From: Thiemannella venezuelensis
GTDB lineage: Bacteria > Actinomycetota > Actinomycetes > Streptosporangiales > Streptosporangiaceae
Length of the DNA: 64,000 nt
Direction of reading: 5' to 3'
NCBI RefSeq assembly: GCF_014203605.1
Contig: NZ_JACHJJ010000002.1
Location: 310,001-374,000, forward strand
A program made the position numbers and the translations under genes. Positions 33,368-41,700 of the stretch are shown piece after piece. The notes below the pieces were generated by a model. That model had not been told where the DNA came from, did not search any database, and saw only the letters and a list, made by a program, of their open reading frames with translations. Positions within the stretch are counted from its first letter, which is position 1. Each line of letters opens with the position of its first letter.

Positions 33368-34087
33368 GTGGTGCTCAGGGTCGCCAGTTACAACGTGCGT
33401 TCCATGCGCGACGACGTGGCCGCGCTGGGCCGGGTCATGACCGCGCTCCGCGCCGACGTGCTCTGCGTGCAGGAGGCTCCCCGCTTCCTGTGCTGGCGCC
33501 GCAGCCGCAGGCGGCTGGCGGCCTCCGGCGGGCTCCGGGTGGCCGCGGGCCGTCGCGCGGGCGGCGTGGCCGTACTGGTCGGCCCGGGAGTGCGGCTCCT
33601 GCACGGCGAGGGCCGTCTGCTGAGGTTCTTCTTCTGGCTGGAGATCCGGGCGATCGCGATCGCGGTGGTGGAGGCGGAGGGAGTCCGGGTGGCCGTCGGC
33701 TCCGTCCACCTCGACCTCGACGAGACCGCGCGGCTGCACCACGCGGGCGAGGCGGTGCGCCTGCTGCGGGAGGTCGCCGACCGGTTCGGCGCGCTGCCGG
33801 TGCTCGCGGGGGACGTCAACGAGCAGTCCGACCGGCCGTCCTGGCGGCGCATCTGCGAGGGTCTGACCGACTGCTATCCGGTCGCACCGCGCGGCGACGG
33901 TTTCACCTTCCCCGCGAGGAACCCGCACAAGCGCATCGACGCGGTCTTCGCGGCGCCCGGCCTGACGGTGCTCTCCTGTGGCGGGGCCGAGGCCGGTCCC
34001 GCCGACCTGGCCGCCGCCACCGACCACCTCCCGGTCGTCGCCGAGCTCGGCCTGCGGGGGGCGGGGGGAAGCCCGCCCGAGGAGTGA
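33368..34087 (+). CDS. Endonuclease/exonuclease/phosphatase-family protein
   Basis: The 239-residue protein shows the EEP catalytic blocks in order: VASYNVRSM (Asn), LCVQEAPR (metal Glu), VGSVHLDLDE, VLAGDVNEQSD (Asp/Asn), RIDAVFAAPG and ATDHLPVVAEL (catalytic His). It could be a phosphodiesterase or nuclease; no signal peptide or membrane segment is visible. GTG 33368 follows GAGG; the next GTG (33371) is equally possible. The gap to glucokinase is 77 bp. Confidence 0.87.
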   Translation: MVLRVASYNVRSMRDDVAALGRVMTALRADVLCVQEAPRFLCWRRSRRRLAASGGLRVAAGRRAGGVAVLVGPGVRLLHGEGRLLRFFFWLEIRAIAIAVVEAEGVRVAVGSVHLDLDETARLHHAGEAVRLLREVADRFGALPVLAGDVNEQSDRPSWRRICEGLTDCYPVAPRGDGFTFPARNPHKRIDAVFAAPGLTVLSCGGAEAGPADLAAATDHLPVVAELGLRGAGGSPPEE

Positions 34088-34097
34088 GCCCGGCCCT

Positions 34098-34103
34098 TAC
34101 GAT
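34098..34103 (+). promoter_or_regulatory. -10 element TACGAT for a leaderless start at 34111
   Basis: TACGAT ends 7 nt before ATG 34111, which is not preceded by a usable Shine-Dalgarno sequence. Confidence 0.5.
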
Positions 34104-34110
34104 GTGGAGC

Positions 34111-35244
34111 ATGACTCGTCGCCTTCCGCGGCGTGCGCTGGCGCTGTGCGCGGGAGGACTGCTCCTGCTTCCCTCCCATCCGGCAGCCGCGCACGCAGAT
34201 CCCGTCCGCCCTCCGTCGGCGGAGGCATGGCAGGCGCCGACCAGCGCGCGGCTGAGCAGCGACGGGTCGCTCTCCGACGTGGCCGGGGTCTCGGCGACCG
34301 ACGTCTGGGCGGTGGGCCAGCAGAGCATCTGGGACGCCTGGCAGGGCCGCGGCGCCATCACCCACTGGAACGGCAGCGCGTGGACCGAGGTCGAAGTCCG
34401 CAACGATCCCACCGGCGCCGCGCTCCTGCGCTCGGTCGCGGTGGCCTCGGCGAGCGAGCTGTGGGCGGTGGGGGAGGGCCACGAGGGCATGCCGTACCTC
34501 GCCAGGGGGGACGGTTCGGCCTTCGACCGGATCGTCGTCGACGACCTGCACATGGGCGACTGGCTGGGCGGGGTGGCGGCCGTGCCGGGGAAGGCGGTCG
34601 CCGTGGGCCGCCGCGACGGGCAGCCGCTGATCGTCACCGGCTCCGAGGGGAAGTGGAGGCTCTCCCGGTTCGACGGCGCCGGCACGTTGTACGGCGTGGC
34701 GCTCTCGGCCAAGGGGGAGGGCTGGGCGGTGGGCGACGCCGAGGGCGAGCCGCTGATCATGAGGCTCTCCGGCGGGCAGTGGAAGCCCGTGCCCGCGCCC
34801 GACATCTCCGGAGGTTACCTGCGTGACGTGCACGTCAACGGGGCCAGGCGGGCGCTGGCCGTCGGTGGCGTCTACCGAGGTTCGGGCGAGGTCGTCCCCC
34901 TCCTGCTCTCCTGGAACGGCAAGAAGTGGTCCCGGATCCCCGTGCCCGACGGCGACATGCGCCTGTACGGCGTGACCGGCGACCGCAAGAACCGCTTCTG
35001 GATCTCCGGGGTCGACATGGAGCGGCCGGGTGAGGCGTTCCTGCTCCGCTACGACGGCCGCACGGTCAAGGCGTTGCGCGGCGCCTCCCCGCTCACCCCC
35101 CGGACGATCAGGCTCCAGTCGGTGGCCTACCTGCCCGGCACGTCCACGGTGTGGAGCGTCGGCCACGTGGTGGACAACAACGGCCGCTACACCGACGTGA
35201 TCGAGCGGTTCGGGGCGGGGGCTCCGGAGCGGTCGAGGTCGTAG
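34111..35244 (+). CDS. Secreted seven-repeat (beta-propeller-like) protein
   Basis: The 377-residue protein has a signal peptide (RRALALCAGGLLLLPSHPAAA, cleavage near AHA-D at 31). Seven repeats of about 45-50 residues follow, each with a core like SVAV...ELWAVG: VAGVSATDVWAVGQ, VAVASASELWAVGE, VAAVPGKAVAVGR, VALSAKGEGWAVGD, VHVNGARRALAVGG, VTGDRKNRFWISG and VAYLPGTSTVWSVGH. Seven such units suggest a closed propeller. No enzyme residues are identifiable; binding to a polymer or partner outside the cell is a guess. Confidence 0.8.
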   Translation: MTRRLPRRALALCAGGLLLLPSHPAAAHADPVRPPSAEAWQAPTSARLSSDGSLSDVAGVSATDVWAVGQQSIWDAWQGRGAITHWNGSAWTEVEVRNDPTGAALLRSVAVASASELWAVGEGHEGMPYLARGDGSAFDRIVVDDLHMGDWLGGVAAVPGKAVAVGRRDGQPLIVTGSEGKWRLSRFDGAGTLYGVALSAKGEGWAVGDAEGEPLIMRLSGGQWKPVPAPDISGGYLRDVHVNGARRALAVGGVYRGSGEVVPLLLSWNGKKWSRIPVPDGDMRLYGVTGDRKNRFWISGVDMERPGEAFLLRYDGRTVKALRGASPLTPRTIRLQSVAYLPGTSTVWSVGHVVDNNGRYTDVIERFGAGAPERSRS

Positions 35245-35278
35245 CCGGGCCGTCGGCCGGTCGCGCCGAGAGGTGATC

Positions 35279-35310
35279 GCGCTGTCGGGTCACGGCGCTG
35301 TCGGGTCACG
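35279..35310 (+). repeat. 16-bp tandem duplication
   Basis: GCGCTGTCGGGTCACG occurs at 35279-35294 and again at 35295-35310, followed by a partial GCGCCGTCAG. It lies in the short gap between two convergent genes and shows no clear hairpin. Confidence 0.7.
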
Positions 35311-35316
35311 GCGCCG

Positions 35317-35865
35317 TCAGATGACCGCACCGTCGTCCCAGCCGGAGTCGTTCGGCGGACCGTCGCCCATCCGCACCACGAGTGCCACGAAACCGCCGAT
35401 GAACGCGGCGATCGCGGTGAACAGCGCCCAGCCGTGCTGCGTCCACCCGGCCATGGCGGTCACCAGCAGGTAGGCGGGACCGCCGAACAGGGCCAGCCAC
35501 GCGATCTTGGCGGTCGTGTCGGTCTTGGGCAGCGGCGGAGGCGGGGGCGGGACGTAGTGGCCCTCGTCGTCGCCGTCGGCGTACTCGTCTTCCGGATGCC
35601 CTCTGCGCGGGCGCTCACCGCGATGCCCGCCGTCCGGGTCCTCGTCGTCCGGATGCTCGCCGTCCGCGCGGTCGGCTCCGGCGGGTCCGTCGTCCGCGGA
35701 CGGGTGTCCGTCGCCGTCCGGCGTCCGGACCACGCGGCGGGACGGCCCGGCCGGGAGGTTCTCGCTGTCGGGCCACGGCTGGTCGGCCGGGTCGCGTTCG
35801 GACGTGTCGTTGAAGGACGCGACGATCTGCCGCCAGACCTCGTCCTCGTCGCTCTGAGGCGTCAC
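35317..35865 (-). CDS. Membrane protein with acidic, proline-rich cytoplasmic domain
   Basis: The 182-residue protein has a highly charged Asp/Glu/Arg/His-rich N-terminal region (about 1-100), a PPPPPPPLP run, and two membrane helices (about 119-137 and 146-165). It begins EDEVWRQIVASFND, a pattern seen in short actinobacterial membrane proteins. GTG 35865 has no clear ribosome-binding site. Function unknown; the Pro/acidic region may bind partners at the membrane. Confidence 0.72.
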   Translation of the reverse strand: MTPQSDEDEVWRQIVASFNDTSERDPADQPWPDSENLPAGPSRRVVRTPDGDGHPSADDGPAGADRADGEHPDDEDPDGGHRGERPRRGHPEDEYADGDDEGHYVPPPPPPLPKTDTTAKIAWLALFGGPAYLLVTAMAGWTQHGWALFTAIAAFIGGFVALVVRMGDGPPNDSGWDDGAVI

Positions 35866-35930
35866 CTAGCTGGCCTGTCACTCATAGGCCGTCCACTTCC
35901 TCCCGGAGACCGCGCATCCCCCGTTCGCGA

Positions 35931-36695
35931 TCAGTCTCTCTGCAAGGGTACAGAGGCGTGCGCGCGGACGAACTCCAGGCTCCCCGCGAAGATCTGATCG
36001 GCGTCGTTGTCGAGCGTCGCGACATGGTAGCTGTCGGCGAGCTCCACCACATCCAGGTTCCCTCCGGTCAGCTTCTCACGAAGAATACGGACACTGGTGG
36101 GTTTCACCACATGGTCTTGGGGGCTGTGGAAGACCAGCACCGGCCGGGTCAGCCCGTCCAGGCCCGCCTGGGTCAGCGCCCAGAGCCGGGGAAGGGTCGC
36201 CGCGGCCCTGACCGGCGTGCGGGTGTAGCCCAGCTCGGTCGCCCCCTCCTTCTTGATGTCCCCGGCCACTCCGGGCACCGAGGGGACGAAGAACTTCAGC
36301 AGCGGCGCGAGCTTGAGCAGGGGGACGTCGTTGGCGATCGAGGGGTTGACGACCACCACACCTCTGACGCCCTCCCGGTGCACCTCGGCCAGGCGCAGCG
36401 CCATGCAGCCGCCCAGGGACAGGCCCATCACGAAGACCTCGGTGCACCTGCCCCGCAGGTCCGCCAGTTCCCTGTCCAGTTCGGCGTACCAGTCCTCCCA
36501 GCGGGTGTGGTTCATCTCCCGCCAGGTCGTCCCGTGACCGGGCAGCCTGGGCAGCGCCACGGTCAGGCCGGCGCCGGCCAGGTACTCCCCCCAGGGGCGC
36601 AGCGACTGCGGCGAGCCGGTGAACCCGTGGCAGAGCAGGACGCCGACGGGGCCGCCCGCGTGATGGTACGGCTCCGCTCCGGGCATGACAGGCAT
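35931..36695 (-). CDS. Alpha/beta-hydrolase (monoacylglycerol-lipase/carboxylesterase-like)
   Basis: The 254-residue cytoplasmic hydrolase has the oxyanion segment LLCHGFTGSPQ, the nucleophile elbow GLSLGG (Ser about 96), an Asp in FHSPQDHVV and the catalytic His in DSYHVATLD near the C-terminus. It resembles Est30/monoglyceride lipase enzymes acting on short acyl esters. ATG 36695 follows GAGGAG. It is divergent from the PlsC-type acyltransferase gene, so the pair may balance acylation and deacylation of lipids. Confidence 0.88.
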   Translation of the reverse strand: MPVMPGAEPYHHAGGPVGVLLCHGFTGSPQSLRPWGEYLAGAGLTVALPRLPGHGTTWREMNHTRWEDWYAELDRELADLRGRCTEVFVMGLSLGGCMALRLAEVHREGVRGVVVVNPSIANDVPLLKLAPLLKFFVPSVPGVAGDIKKEGATELGYTRTPVRAAATLPRLWALTQAGLDGLTRPVLVFHSPQDHVVKPTSVRILREKLTGGNLDVVELADSYHVATLDNDADQIFAGSLEFVRAHASVPLQRD

Positions 36696-36845
36696 GGTGG
36701 GCTCCTCGTCGGGTTTGCCCGATCGTCGCATGGGTGGGGCCTGTTTTGCGAGAGGGTGATTTGGGTTGTTCGGCGGTGTAGGTGCCAGAGGCCGAAGATG
36801 GGAAGATAACTCCAGGTCGCTGCCTGACAACCGAAGGAGCCTCGA

Positions 36846-37550
36846 GTGTTCTACTGGGTGGTGAAGGCCATCCTCTGGCCCTTCCTCCATGTGATCTTCC
36901 GTCCGTGGGCGGAGGGTGTGGAGAACGTGCCGAAGGAGGGGCCGGTGATCCTGGCCGGCAACCACCTGTCGTTCGCCGACCACTTCTTCGGGGCGCTGTT
37001 CCTGCCGCGCAAAGTGATCTCCCTCGGCAAGGCCGAGTACTTCACCGGCAAGGGCGTCAAGGGGGTGGTCAGCCGTGCCTTCTTCAGCGGTGTCGGCACC
37101 GTGCCGATCGATCGGTCCGGCGGCAAGGCGAGTGAGGCGGCGCTCCGCACCGGCCTGCGCATCCTGGGCGAGGGCGAGGTGCTCGGCATCTACCCCGAGG
37201 GCACCCGCTCCCACGACGGGCGCCTCTACAAGGGCAAGACCGGCGTGGCCAGGCTGGCGCTGGAGTCGCGGGTCCCGGTGATCCCCTGGGCGATGGTCAA
37301 CACCTTCGAGATGATGCCTCCCGGCCGTCCCCTGCCCAGGCTCGGCATCCGTCCCGGGGTGAAGTTCGGCAAGCCGCTGGACTTCTCCCGCTACTACGGA
37401 ATGGAGGAGGACCGCCTGGTCCTGCGCGCCGTCACCGACGAGATCATGTACGCGCTGATGGAGCTCTCCGGCCAGGAGTACGTCGACAAGTACGCCGCGA
37501 GCGCCAAGGCCGACGCCGCCCGCACGGCCAAGGAGACCCGCCGCGGCTGA
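36846..37550 (+). CDS. 1-acyl-glycerol-3-phosphate acyltransferase (PlsC-like)
   Basis: The 234-residue membrane-associated enzyme has the acyltransferase motifs NHLSFADHFF (HX4D), the GTVPIDRSGG block, YPEGTRSHDG (EGTR) and VPVIPWAMVNT. It transfers acyl groups to lysophosphatidate or a related glycolipid. Its place near fadD15, the mannosyltransferase and Rv2183c-2185c-like genes matches Rv2182c, so acylation of a PIM-type lipid is an alternative. GTG 36846 has GAAGGAG. Confidence 0.9.
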   Translation: MFYWVVKAILWPFLHVIFRPWAEGVENVPKEGPVILAGNHLSFADHFFGALFLPRKVISLGKAEYFTGKGVKGVVSRAFFSGVGTVPIDRSGGKASEAALRTGLRILGEGEVLGIYPEGTRSHDGRLYKGKTGVARLALESRVPVIPWAMVNTFEMMPPGRPLPRLGIRPGVKFGKPLDFSRYYGMEEDRLVLRAVTDEIMYALMELSGQEYVDKYAASAKADAARTAKETRRG

Positions 37551-37712
37551 GGTGCGCGGCCGGAACGGGCGGTCCGGGGCGGGCGTGCGGGGCTCCGGGT
37601 TTTGCGATCGGCTAAGTCGACCTTAAAGGTGACATAAATACATTTTCGGGCGGTTTTTTCTCGCTACGGTACCGGTGTTCGCCGCCGAACCCGTTCGCCG
37701 AGGAGACCCCCC

Positions 37713-39206
37713 ATGAAGCGTCGCCTGCCCGCAGGCCGGATCCCGTCCCTGGTCGCGGCCCTGGCGGTGCTGCCGCTGGCCGTACCGTCCTCGCCCGCGC
37801 AGGCGGCGCAGGCCGGGCCGGAGGTCCGCGCCACCGCCGTGGTCCTGGTCGACTTCCAGGACAAGAGCCATCCCGACGCCGCCGCGGCCACGGCCAAGGC
37901 GAAGGAGATCTTCTTCGGTTCCGGGACCTCCGTGGCCACCTACTTCAAGAAGACCTCGCAGGACCGGGTCGTCTTCTCCGGGCAGGTGTTCGGCCCCTGG
38001 AAGCTCGACATGCCCGCGGGCTGCGACACCGGCCAGATGCGGCTCAAGGTCGACGCGCAGCTGAAGGCGCGCGGCGTCGACCGGACCCGGTTCAAGCACG
38101 TCTCGATCATCATGCCCTCCGGCGGGTGCGGCTGGGCCGGCCTCGCCACGGTCGGCGGTGAGACGAGCTGGATGCCCGGGCCGCCCGACGGCTACAGCGC
38201 CGCCGGCACGATCCACGAGATCGGCCACAACCTCGGCCTCAGCCACGAGGGCACCTCGGCGTGCACGGAGGGCACCCTCTCGGGCTGCGTGGCGGCCGGG
38301 TACCGCGGCAAGACCTCGGTGATGGGCGGAGGCGGGCCCGGCGTCGGCCTGTCCGCCCCCGCGCTCGTCAAGCTGAAGTGGCACACCGCCGCCGAGCGGA
38401 TCGTCCCCACCGCCTCGGGCGCCTACACGCTGCCCCCGCTGTACGGCCCGGGCCGCCGTTTCCTGGACATCCCGCTGGCCGACACCAAGGACGGCGACCG
38501 GCTGGTGGTGGAGTACCGCAGGCGGGGCCTCGGCCCGGACGCCGACGTCGCCGAGGGCGTCATCGTCTACCTCGTCCCCAAGGGGGACTACAAGAAGGCG
38601 GTCCAGATCGACACCACCCCCGCGACCACGGGCAAGGGCAGCACGCCGCTGGGCGTGGGCAGGACCGTCAAGGGCCGGGGCGTCACACTGACCGTGCTCT
38701 CGCAGTCCGCGGCGGGCGCGCGGGTCTCGCTCACGCTGCCCGGCGGCGCTCCGGCCCCGACCACCGCGCCCACCGCTCCCGCTCCCACCGCGACCGCCAA
38801 ACCGACCGCGACCGCGACCGCGACCGCCAAACCGACCGCGACCGCGACCGCGACCGCCAAACCGACCGCGACCGCGACCGCGACCGCCAAGCCGACCGCC
38901 CCCGCTCCCACCGCGACCCAGGCGCCTGCCTCCGGCGGCCTGCCGGCGATCAGCGCGGGTGTCGGCGTCAGGCCGGGCGTCGCCGCTCCCGGCCGGAGCG
39001 TCACCGTGACCGCGGTCTGCTCCGGCAGCGGGGTCGCCAAGGTCGTCTCGACCGCGTTCGCCACCCGCGAGAACGTCCCGCCGGTTCCCACCGTCGCCTG
39101 GTACCCGCAGCTCGCCGTCTCGGCGAAGGCCCGGCCCGGCAGGCACCACGTCCACGTCCGGTGCGCCGACGGCTCCATCGCCCGCACCTCCCTCACGGTC
39201 GGCTGA
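37713..39206 (+). CDS. Secreted M11-like zinc metalloprotease with repeat linker
   Basis: The 497-residue protein has a signal peptide (SLVAALAVLPLAVPSSPAQA, cleavage near 33). A metzincin-like catalytic domain contains TIHEIGHNLGLSHEG (HExxHxxGxxH, about residues 168-178), with Cys residues for disulfides. A Thr/Ala/Pro linker (about 349-405) with a repeated KPTATATATA unit joins a C-terminal Ig-like domain (about 415-497). The gametolysin (M11) family is the best fit. ATG 37713 follows CGAGGAG. Substrate unknown; secretion and the linker suggest action on extracellular protein or wall material. Confidence 0.86.
   Translation: MKRRLPAGRIPSLVAALAVLPLAVPSSPAQAAQAGPEVRATAVVLVDFQDKSHPDAAAATAKAKEIFFGSGTSVATYFKKTSQDRVVFSGQVFGPWKLDMPAGCDTGQMRLKVDAQLKARGVDRTRFKHVSIIMPSGGCGWAGLATVGGETSWMPGPPDGYSAAGTIHEIGHNLGLSHEGTSACTEGTLSGCVAAGYRGKTSVMGGGGPGVGLSAPALVKLKWHTAAERIVPTASGAYTLPPLYGPGRRFLDIPLADTKDGDRLVVEYRRRGLGPDADVAEGVIVYLVPKGDYKKAVQIDTTPATTGKGSTPLGVGRTVKGRGVTLTVLSQSAAGARVSLTLPGGAPAPTTAPTAPAPTATAKPTATATATAKPTATATATAKPTATATATAKPTAPAPTATQAPASGGLPAISAGVGVRPGVAAPGRSVTVTAVCSGSGVAKVVSTAFATRENVPPVPTVAWYPQLAVSAKARPGRHHVHVRCADGSIARTSLTVG
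38791..38890 (+). repeat. 30-bp tandem repeat inside the metalloprotease gene
   Basis: Three identical 30-bp units (38791-38820, 38821-38850, 38851-38880) plus the first 10 bp of a fourth encode the linker unit KPTATATATA. Exact identity suggests recent slippage or conversion and possible length variation between strains. Confidence 0.9.
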
Positions 39207-39214
39207 TCTTCCGC

Positions 39215-39243
39215 GCCCGCCCGGGACCGCGACCGGGGCGGGC
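39215..39243 (+). terminator. Possible hairpin after the metalloprotease gene
   Basis: GCCCGCCC (39215-39222) pairs with GGGCGGGC (39236-39243) around a 13-nt loop, just after the stop. No T-tract; low certainty. Confidence 0.3.
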
Positions 39244-39399
39244 GGCCGCCGTCCGGGGGTCGTTGTCCGGGCGGCGTTGTCCGGGCGTTCGTGAACGGCC
39301 GCCGGGCCGCGCGGAGAGGACGGCGGGGCGGAGTCCTCATGAACGGCCGCCGCCTTCCGATGAGGCGGGTACAGATCCGCTTTCATGTGAGGGAACGCC

Positions 39400-41028
39400 A
39401 TGTCCACGCCCCCTGCCTCGCCCCCGACCCGCGCGCCCGGCGGGCGGTCGCTGCTCGACCGCTGCCGCGACCTGCCGTTGACCGCGAAGATCTTCACCGC
39501 GGTCGCCGCGATGGCGGCCTCCTGCTTGCTCGTGATCGGTGTGAGCGTCAACGGGCTCAACACCGCCGACGACAAGTCCCAGGAGATCTACCGTGAGGGC
39601 GTGCAGCCCATCGAGACCCTGGCCCAGCTCCACAGCGACGTGCTCAAGGTCCGCAACCTGGTGCTCAACTACTACATGTCCGACGCCGAATACCGGGCCG
39701 TCAACGCCGCGGACATGAAGAAGCTGGACGCCGAGATCAAGGAGAACGCCGCGGCCTACGGCCCGCTCTCGGCCGACGGGCCGGCGGCTGAGCGCCTGTA
39801 CGCCGATTGGGCCTCCTACGTCGAGATCCGCGACCAGAAGATCATGCCTTCTGCCGCCAAGGGCGACCTCGAAGGGTTCTGGGCCGGCTTCAACGAGGCC
39901 GAGCCGATCACCGAGCGCATCGACAAGGGTTTCGAGGAGCTGCGCGCGGCGCAGGCCAGGACCGCCGTGACCAACGCCACCGACACCCACGACACCGTCG
40001 GTGAGGTCGTCACCCTGGTCAGCGTGATCGGCGGCCTGGGCCTGGCCGCCGGCCTGGGCCTGGCCTGGCTGGTCGCCCGCAGCGTGGTCGTGCCGCTGCG
40101 CCGCGTCACCGCCGTGCTCGACGACGTCGCCGCCGGCGACCTGACCCGCCGGGCCGACATCACCACCCGCGACGAGGTCGGCACCATGGCCGCCGCCCTG
40201 ACCCGCGCCACCGACAGCATGCGCCAGACCGTCACGGTCATCCGCACCAGCGCCGACTCCCTCGGTACGGCCTCCGGGAACCTGGCCGCCATCAGCGACC
40301 AGCTGGCCGGCAACGCCGGCGGCACCGCCGCCCGCGCCGCCGACGCCCGCGAAGCCGCCCAGGAGGTCACCGACAACGTCTCCACCCTGGCCTCGGCCTC
40401 CGAGGAGATGGGCGCCTCCATCCGGGAGATCTCCTCCAACGCCTCCGACGCGGCCAGCGTCGCCGGCGAGGCCGTCACCTCCGCCCGCGACACCACCGCC
40501 GTGGTCGGCAAGCTGGGCGAGTCCTCCGCCGAGATCGGCAACATCCTCAAGGTCATCACCTCGATCGCCGAGCAGACCAACCTGCTGGCGCTCAACGCCA
40601 CCATCGAGGCCGCCCGCGCCGGCGACGCCGGCAAGGGCTTCGCCGTGGTCGCCTCCGAGGTCAAGGAGCTGGCCCAGGAGACCGCCAAGGCGACCGAGGA
40701 CATCGCCACCCGGATCGAGACCATCCAGACCGACACCGCCGCGGCGGTCGGCGCCATCGACAAGATCTCCAGCATCATCGGCACGATCAGCGACTATCAG
40801 ACCACCATCGCCGCGGCGGTGGAGGAGCAGACCGCGACCACCAACGAGATCAGCCGCAGTGTCTCCAGCGCGGCCCAGGGCGTCGGGCACATCGCCGACA
40901 ACATGGTCGCCGTGGCCGCCGCCGCCCAGCAGACCAACGACGGCATCGCCACCTCCCGCCAGGCCTCCGAGAGCCTGGCGCAGATGGCCGGCGACCTCAA
41001 CCAGCTGGTCACCCGCTTCCGCATCTGA
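39400..41028 (+). CDS. Methyl-accepting chemotaxis protein (orphan)
   Basis: The 542-residue receptor has a first membrane helix (about 28-50), an extracytoplasmic four-helix-type sensor (about 50-195), a second helix (about 205-225), a HAMP domain ([22 protein letters not shown]) and a long coiled-coil signalling domain. Its tip has [20 protein letters not shown] and [14 protein letters not shown], the CheA/CheW contact site. No che, flagellar or pilus gene is in the window. In a mycelial actinomycete this points to motile spores or to an alternative output. ATG 39400 has AGGGAA upstream. Confidence 0.93.
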   Translation: MSTPPASPPTRAPGGRSLLDRCRDLPLTAKIFTAVAAMAASCLLVIGVSVNGLNTADDKSQEIYREGVQPIETLAQLHSDVLKVRNLVLNYYMSDAEYRAVNAADMKKLDAEIKENAAAYGPLSADGPAAERLYADWASYVEIRDQKIMPSAAKGDLEGFWAGFNEAEPITERIDKGFEELRAAQARTAVTNATDTHDTVGEVVTLVSVIGGLGLAAGLGLAWLVARSVVVPLRRVTAVLDDVAAGDLTRRADITTRDEVGTMAAALTRATDSMRQTVTVIRTSADSLGTASGNLAAISDQLAGNAGGTAARAADAREAAQEVTDNVSTLASASEEMGASIREISSNASDAASVAGEAVTSARDTTAVVGKLGESSAEIGNILKVITSIAEQTNLLALNATIEAARAGDAGKGFAVVASEVKELAQETAKATEDIATRIETIQTDTAAAVGAIDKISSIIGTISDYQTTIAAAVEEQTATTNEISRSVSSAAQGVGHIADNMVAVAAAAQQTNDGIATSRQASESLAQMAGDLNQLVTRFRI

Positions 41029-41045
41029 CCTCCGCCGGGCGCGCA

Positions 41046-41093
41046 CGAGCCCCCGGCCGGGTACCCACACCAGGTATCCCGGCCGGGGGCTCG
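41046..41093. terminator. Strong hairpin after the chemotaxis receptor gene
   Basis: The 16-bp arm at 41046-41061 pairs with 41078-41093. TACC/GGTA extends the stem (one T bulge) to a 7-nt loop. It lies between the receptor and the converging MarR gene. No U-tract. Confidence 0.7.
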
Positions 41094-41155
41094 CGCGCGC
41101 CCGGGGCATCCGGGGCGGCCCGCGGGGGACCCGTCGGGCGAGGTCCCTGCCGGGG

Positions 41156-41620
41156 TCAGCGCGCCGCGGCGCGGGTCGCCGTCTCCACCCTGCTCATGAC
41201 GCGGGTCACCGTCTCCAGCTCGCCGGGTGTCAGCAGGTCGATCAGCAGTTCGCGGACGACGGCGACGTGGCCGGGCGCGGTGCGCTCCAGGCACTCCGCC
41301 CCCCGGTCGGTGAGCACGGCCAGGACGCCGCGGTCGTCGGAGGGGCAGGTGGACCGCTCCACCAGGCCCCTCTTCTCGAGCCGGTCGATCTGGTAGGTGA
41401 GCCCGCTCTTGGAGACCACGACGCCGTGGGCCAGCTCGGTCATCCGCAGCCGCCGGCCGGGGGCGGCGGAGAGCCTGGCGAGGATCTCGTACTGGGCGTG
41501 GGTCAAGCCCGCGTCGGCCTTCAGCTGTTCCTCGACGCGCCGCTCCAGCAGGTGGGACGCGGTCAGATAGGCCTTCCACGCGGCCATCTCGCGATCGTCG
41601 AGCCAGCGCGTTCCCGTCAT
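41156..41620 (-). CDS. MarR-family transcriptional regulator
   Basis: The 154-residue winged-helix protein has HAQYEILARLSAAPGRRLRM, the recognition region SKSGLTYQIDRLEKRGLVER and the wing CPSDDRGVLAVLTDRG. These regulators usually repress a divergent gene and release DNA on binding phenolic or oxidant ligands. The divergent DoxX gene starts 80 bp away. Two near-identical AT-rich boxes lie in the gap, so control of itself and doxX is very likely. ATG 41620 begins the usual N-terminal helix. Confidence 0.92.
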   Translation of the reverse strand: MTGTRWLDDREMAAWKAYLTASHLLERRVEEQLKADAGLTHAQYEILARLSAAPGRRLRMTELAHGVVVSKSGLTYQIDRLEKRGLVERSTCPSDDRGVLAVLTDRGAECLERTAPGHVAVVRELLIDLLTPGELETVTRVMSRVETATRAAAR

Positions 41621-41638
41621 CCGCCCAGTCTACTTGTT

Positions 41639-41652
41639 GTTTGAATTTGAAC
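41639..41652. promoter_or_regulatory. MarR operator 1
   Basis: GTTTGAATTTGAAC, in an otherwise GC-rich genome. It equals the reverse complement of operator 2 except for one base, and starts 18 bp upstream of the MarR start. Confidence 0.65.
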
Positions 41653-41671
41653 TATCTGGCATGGTGGAGTT

Positions 41672-41685
41672 GTTCAAATTCGAAC
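41672..41685. promoter_or_regulatory. MarR operator 2
   Basis: GTTCAAATTCGAAC, near-palindromic, 33 bp (about three helical turns) from operator 1 and 15 bp before the doxX start. Both boxes are preceded by TT and followed by TAT. Confidence 0.65.
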
Positions 41686-41700
41686 TATGTGGGAGGTGTC

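Noticed and set aside
38791-38890. CRISPR-like spacing of 30-bp repeats.
   Set aside because: Units are contiguous with no spacers and code a protein linker in frame; no cas genes.
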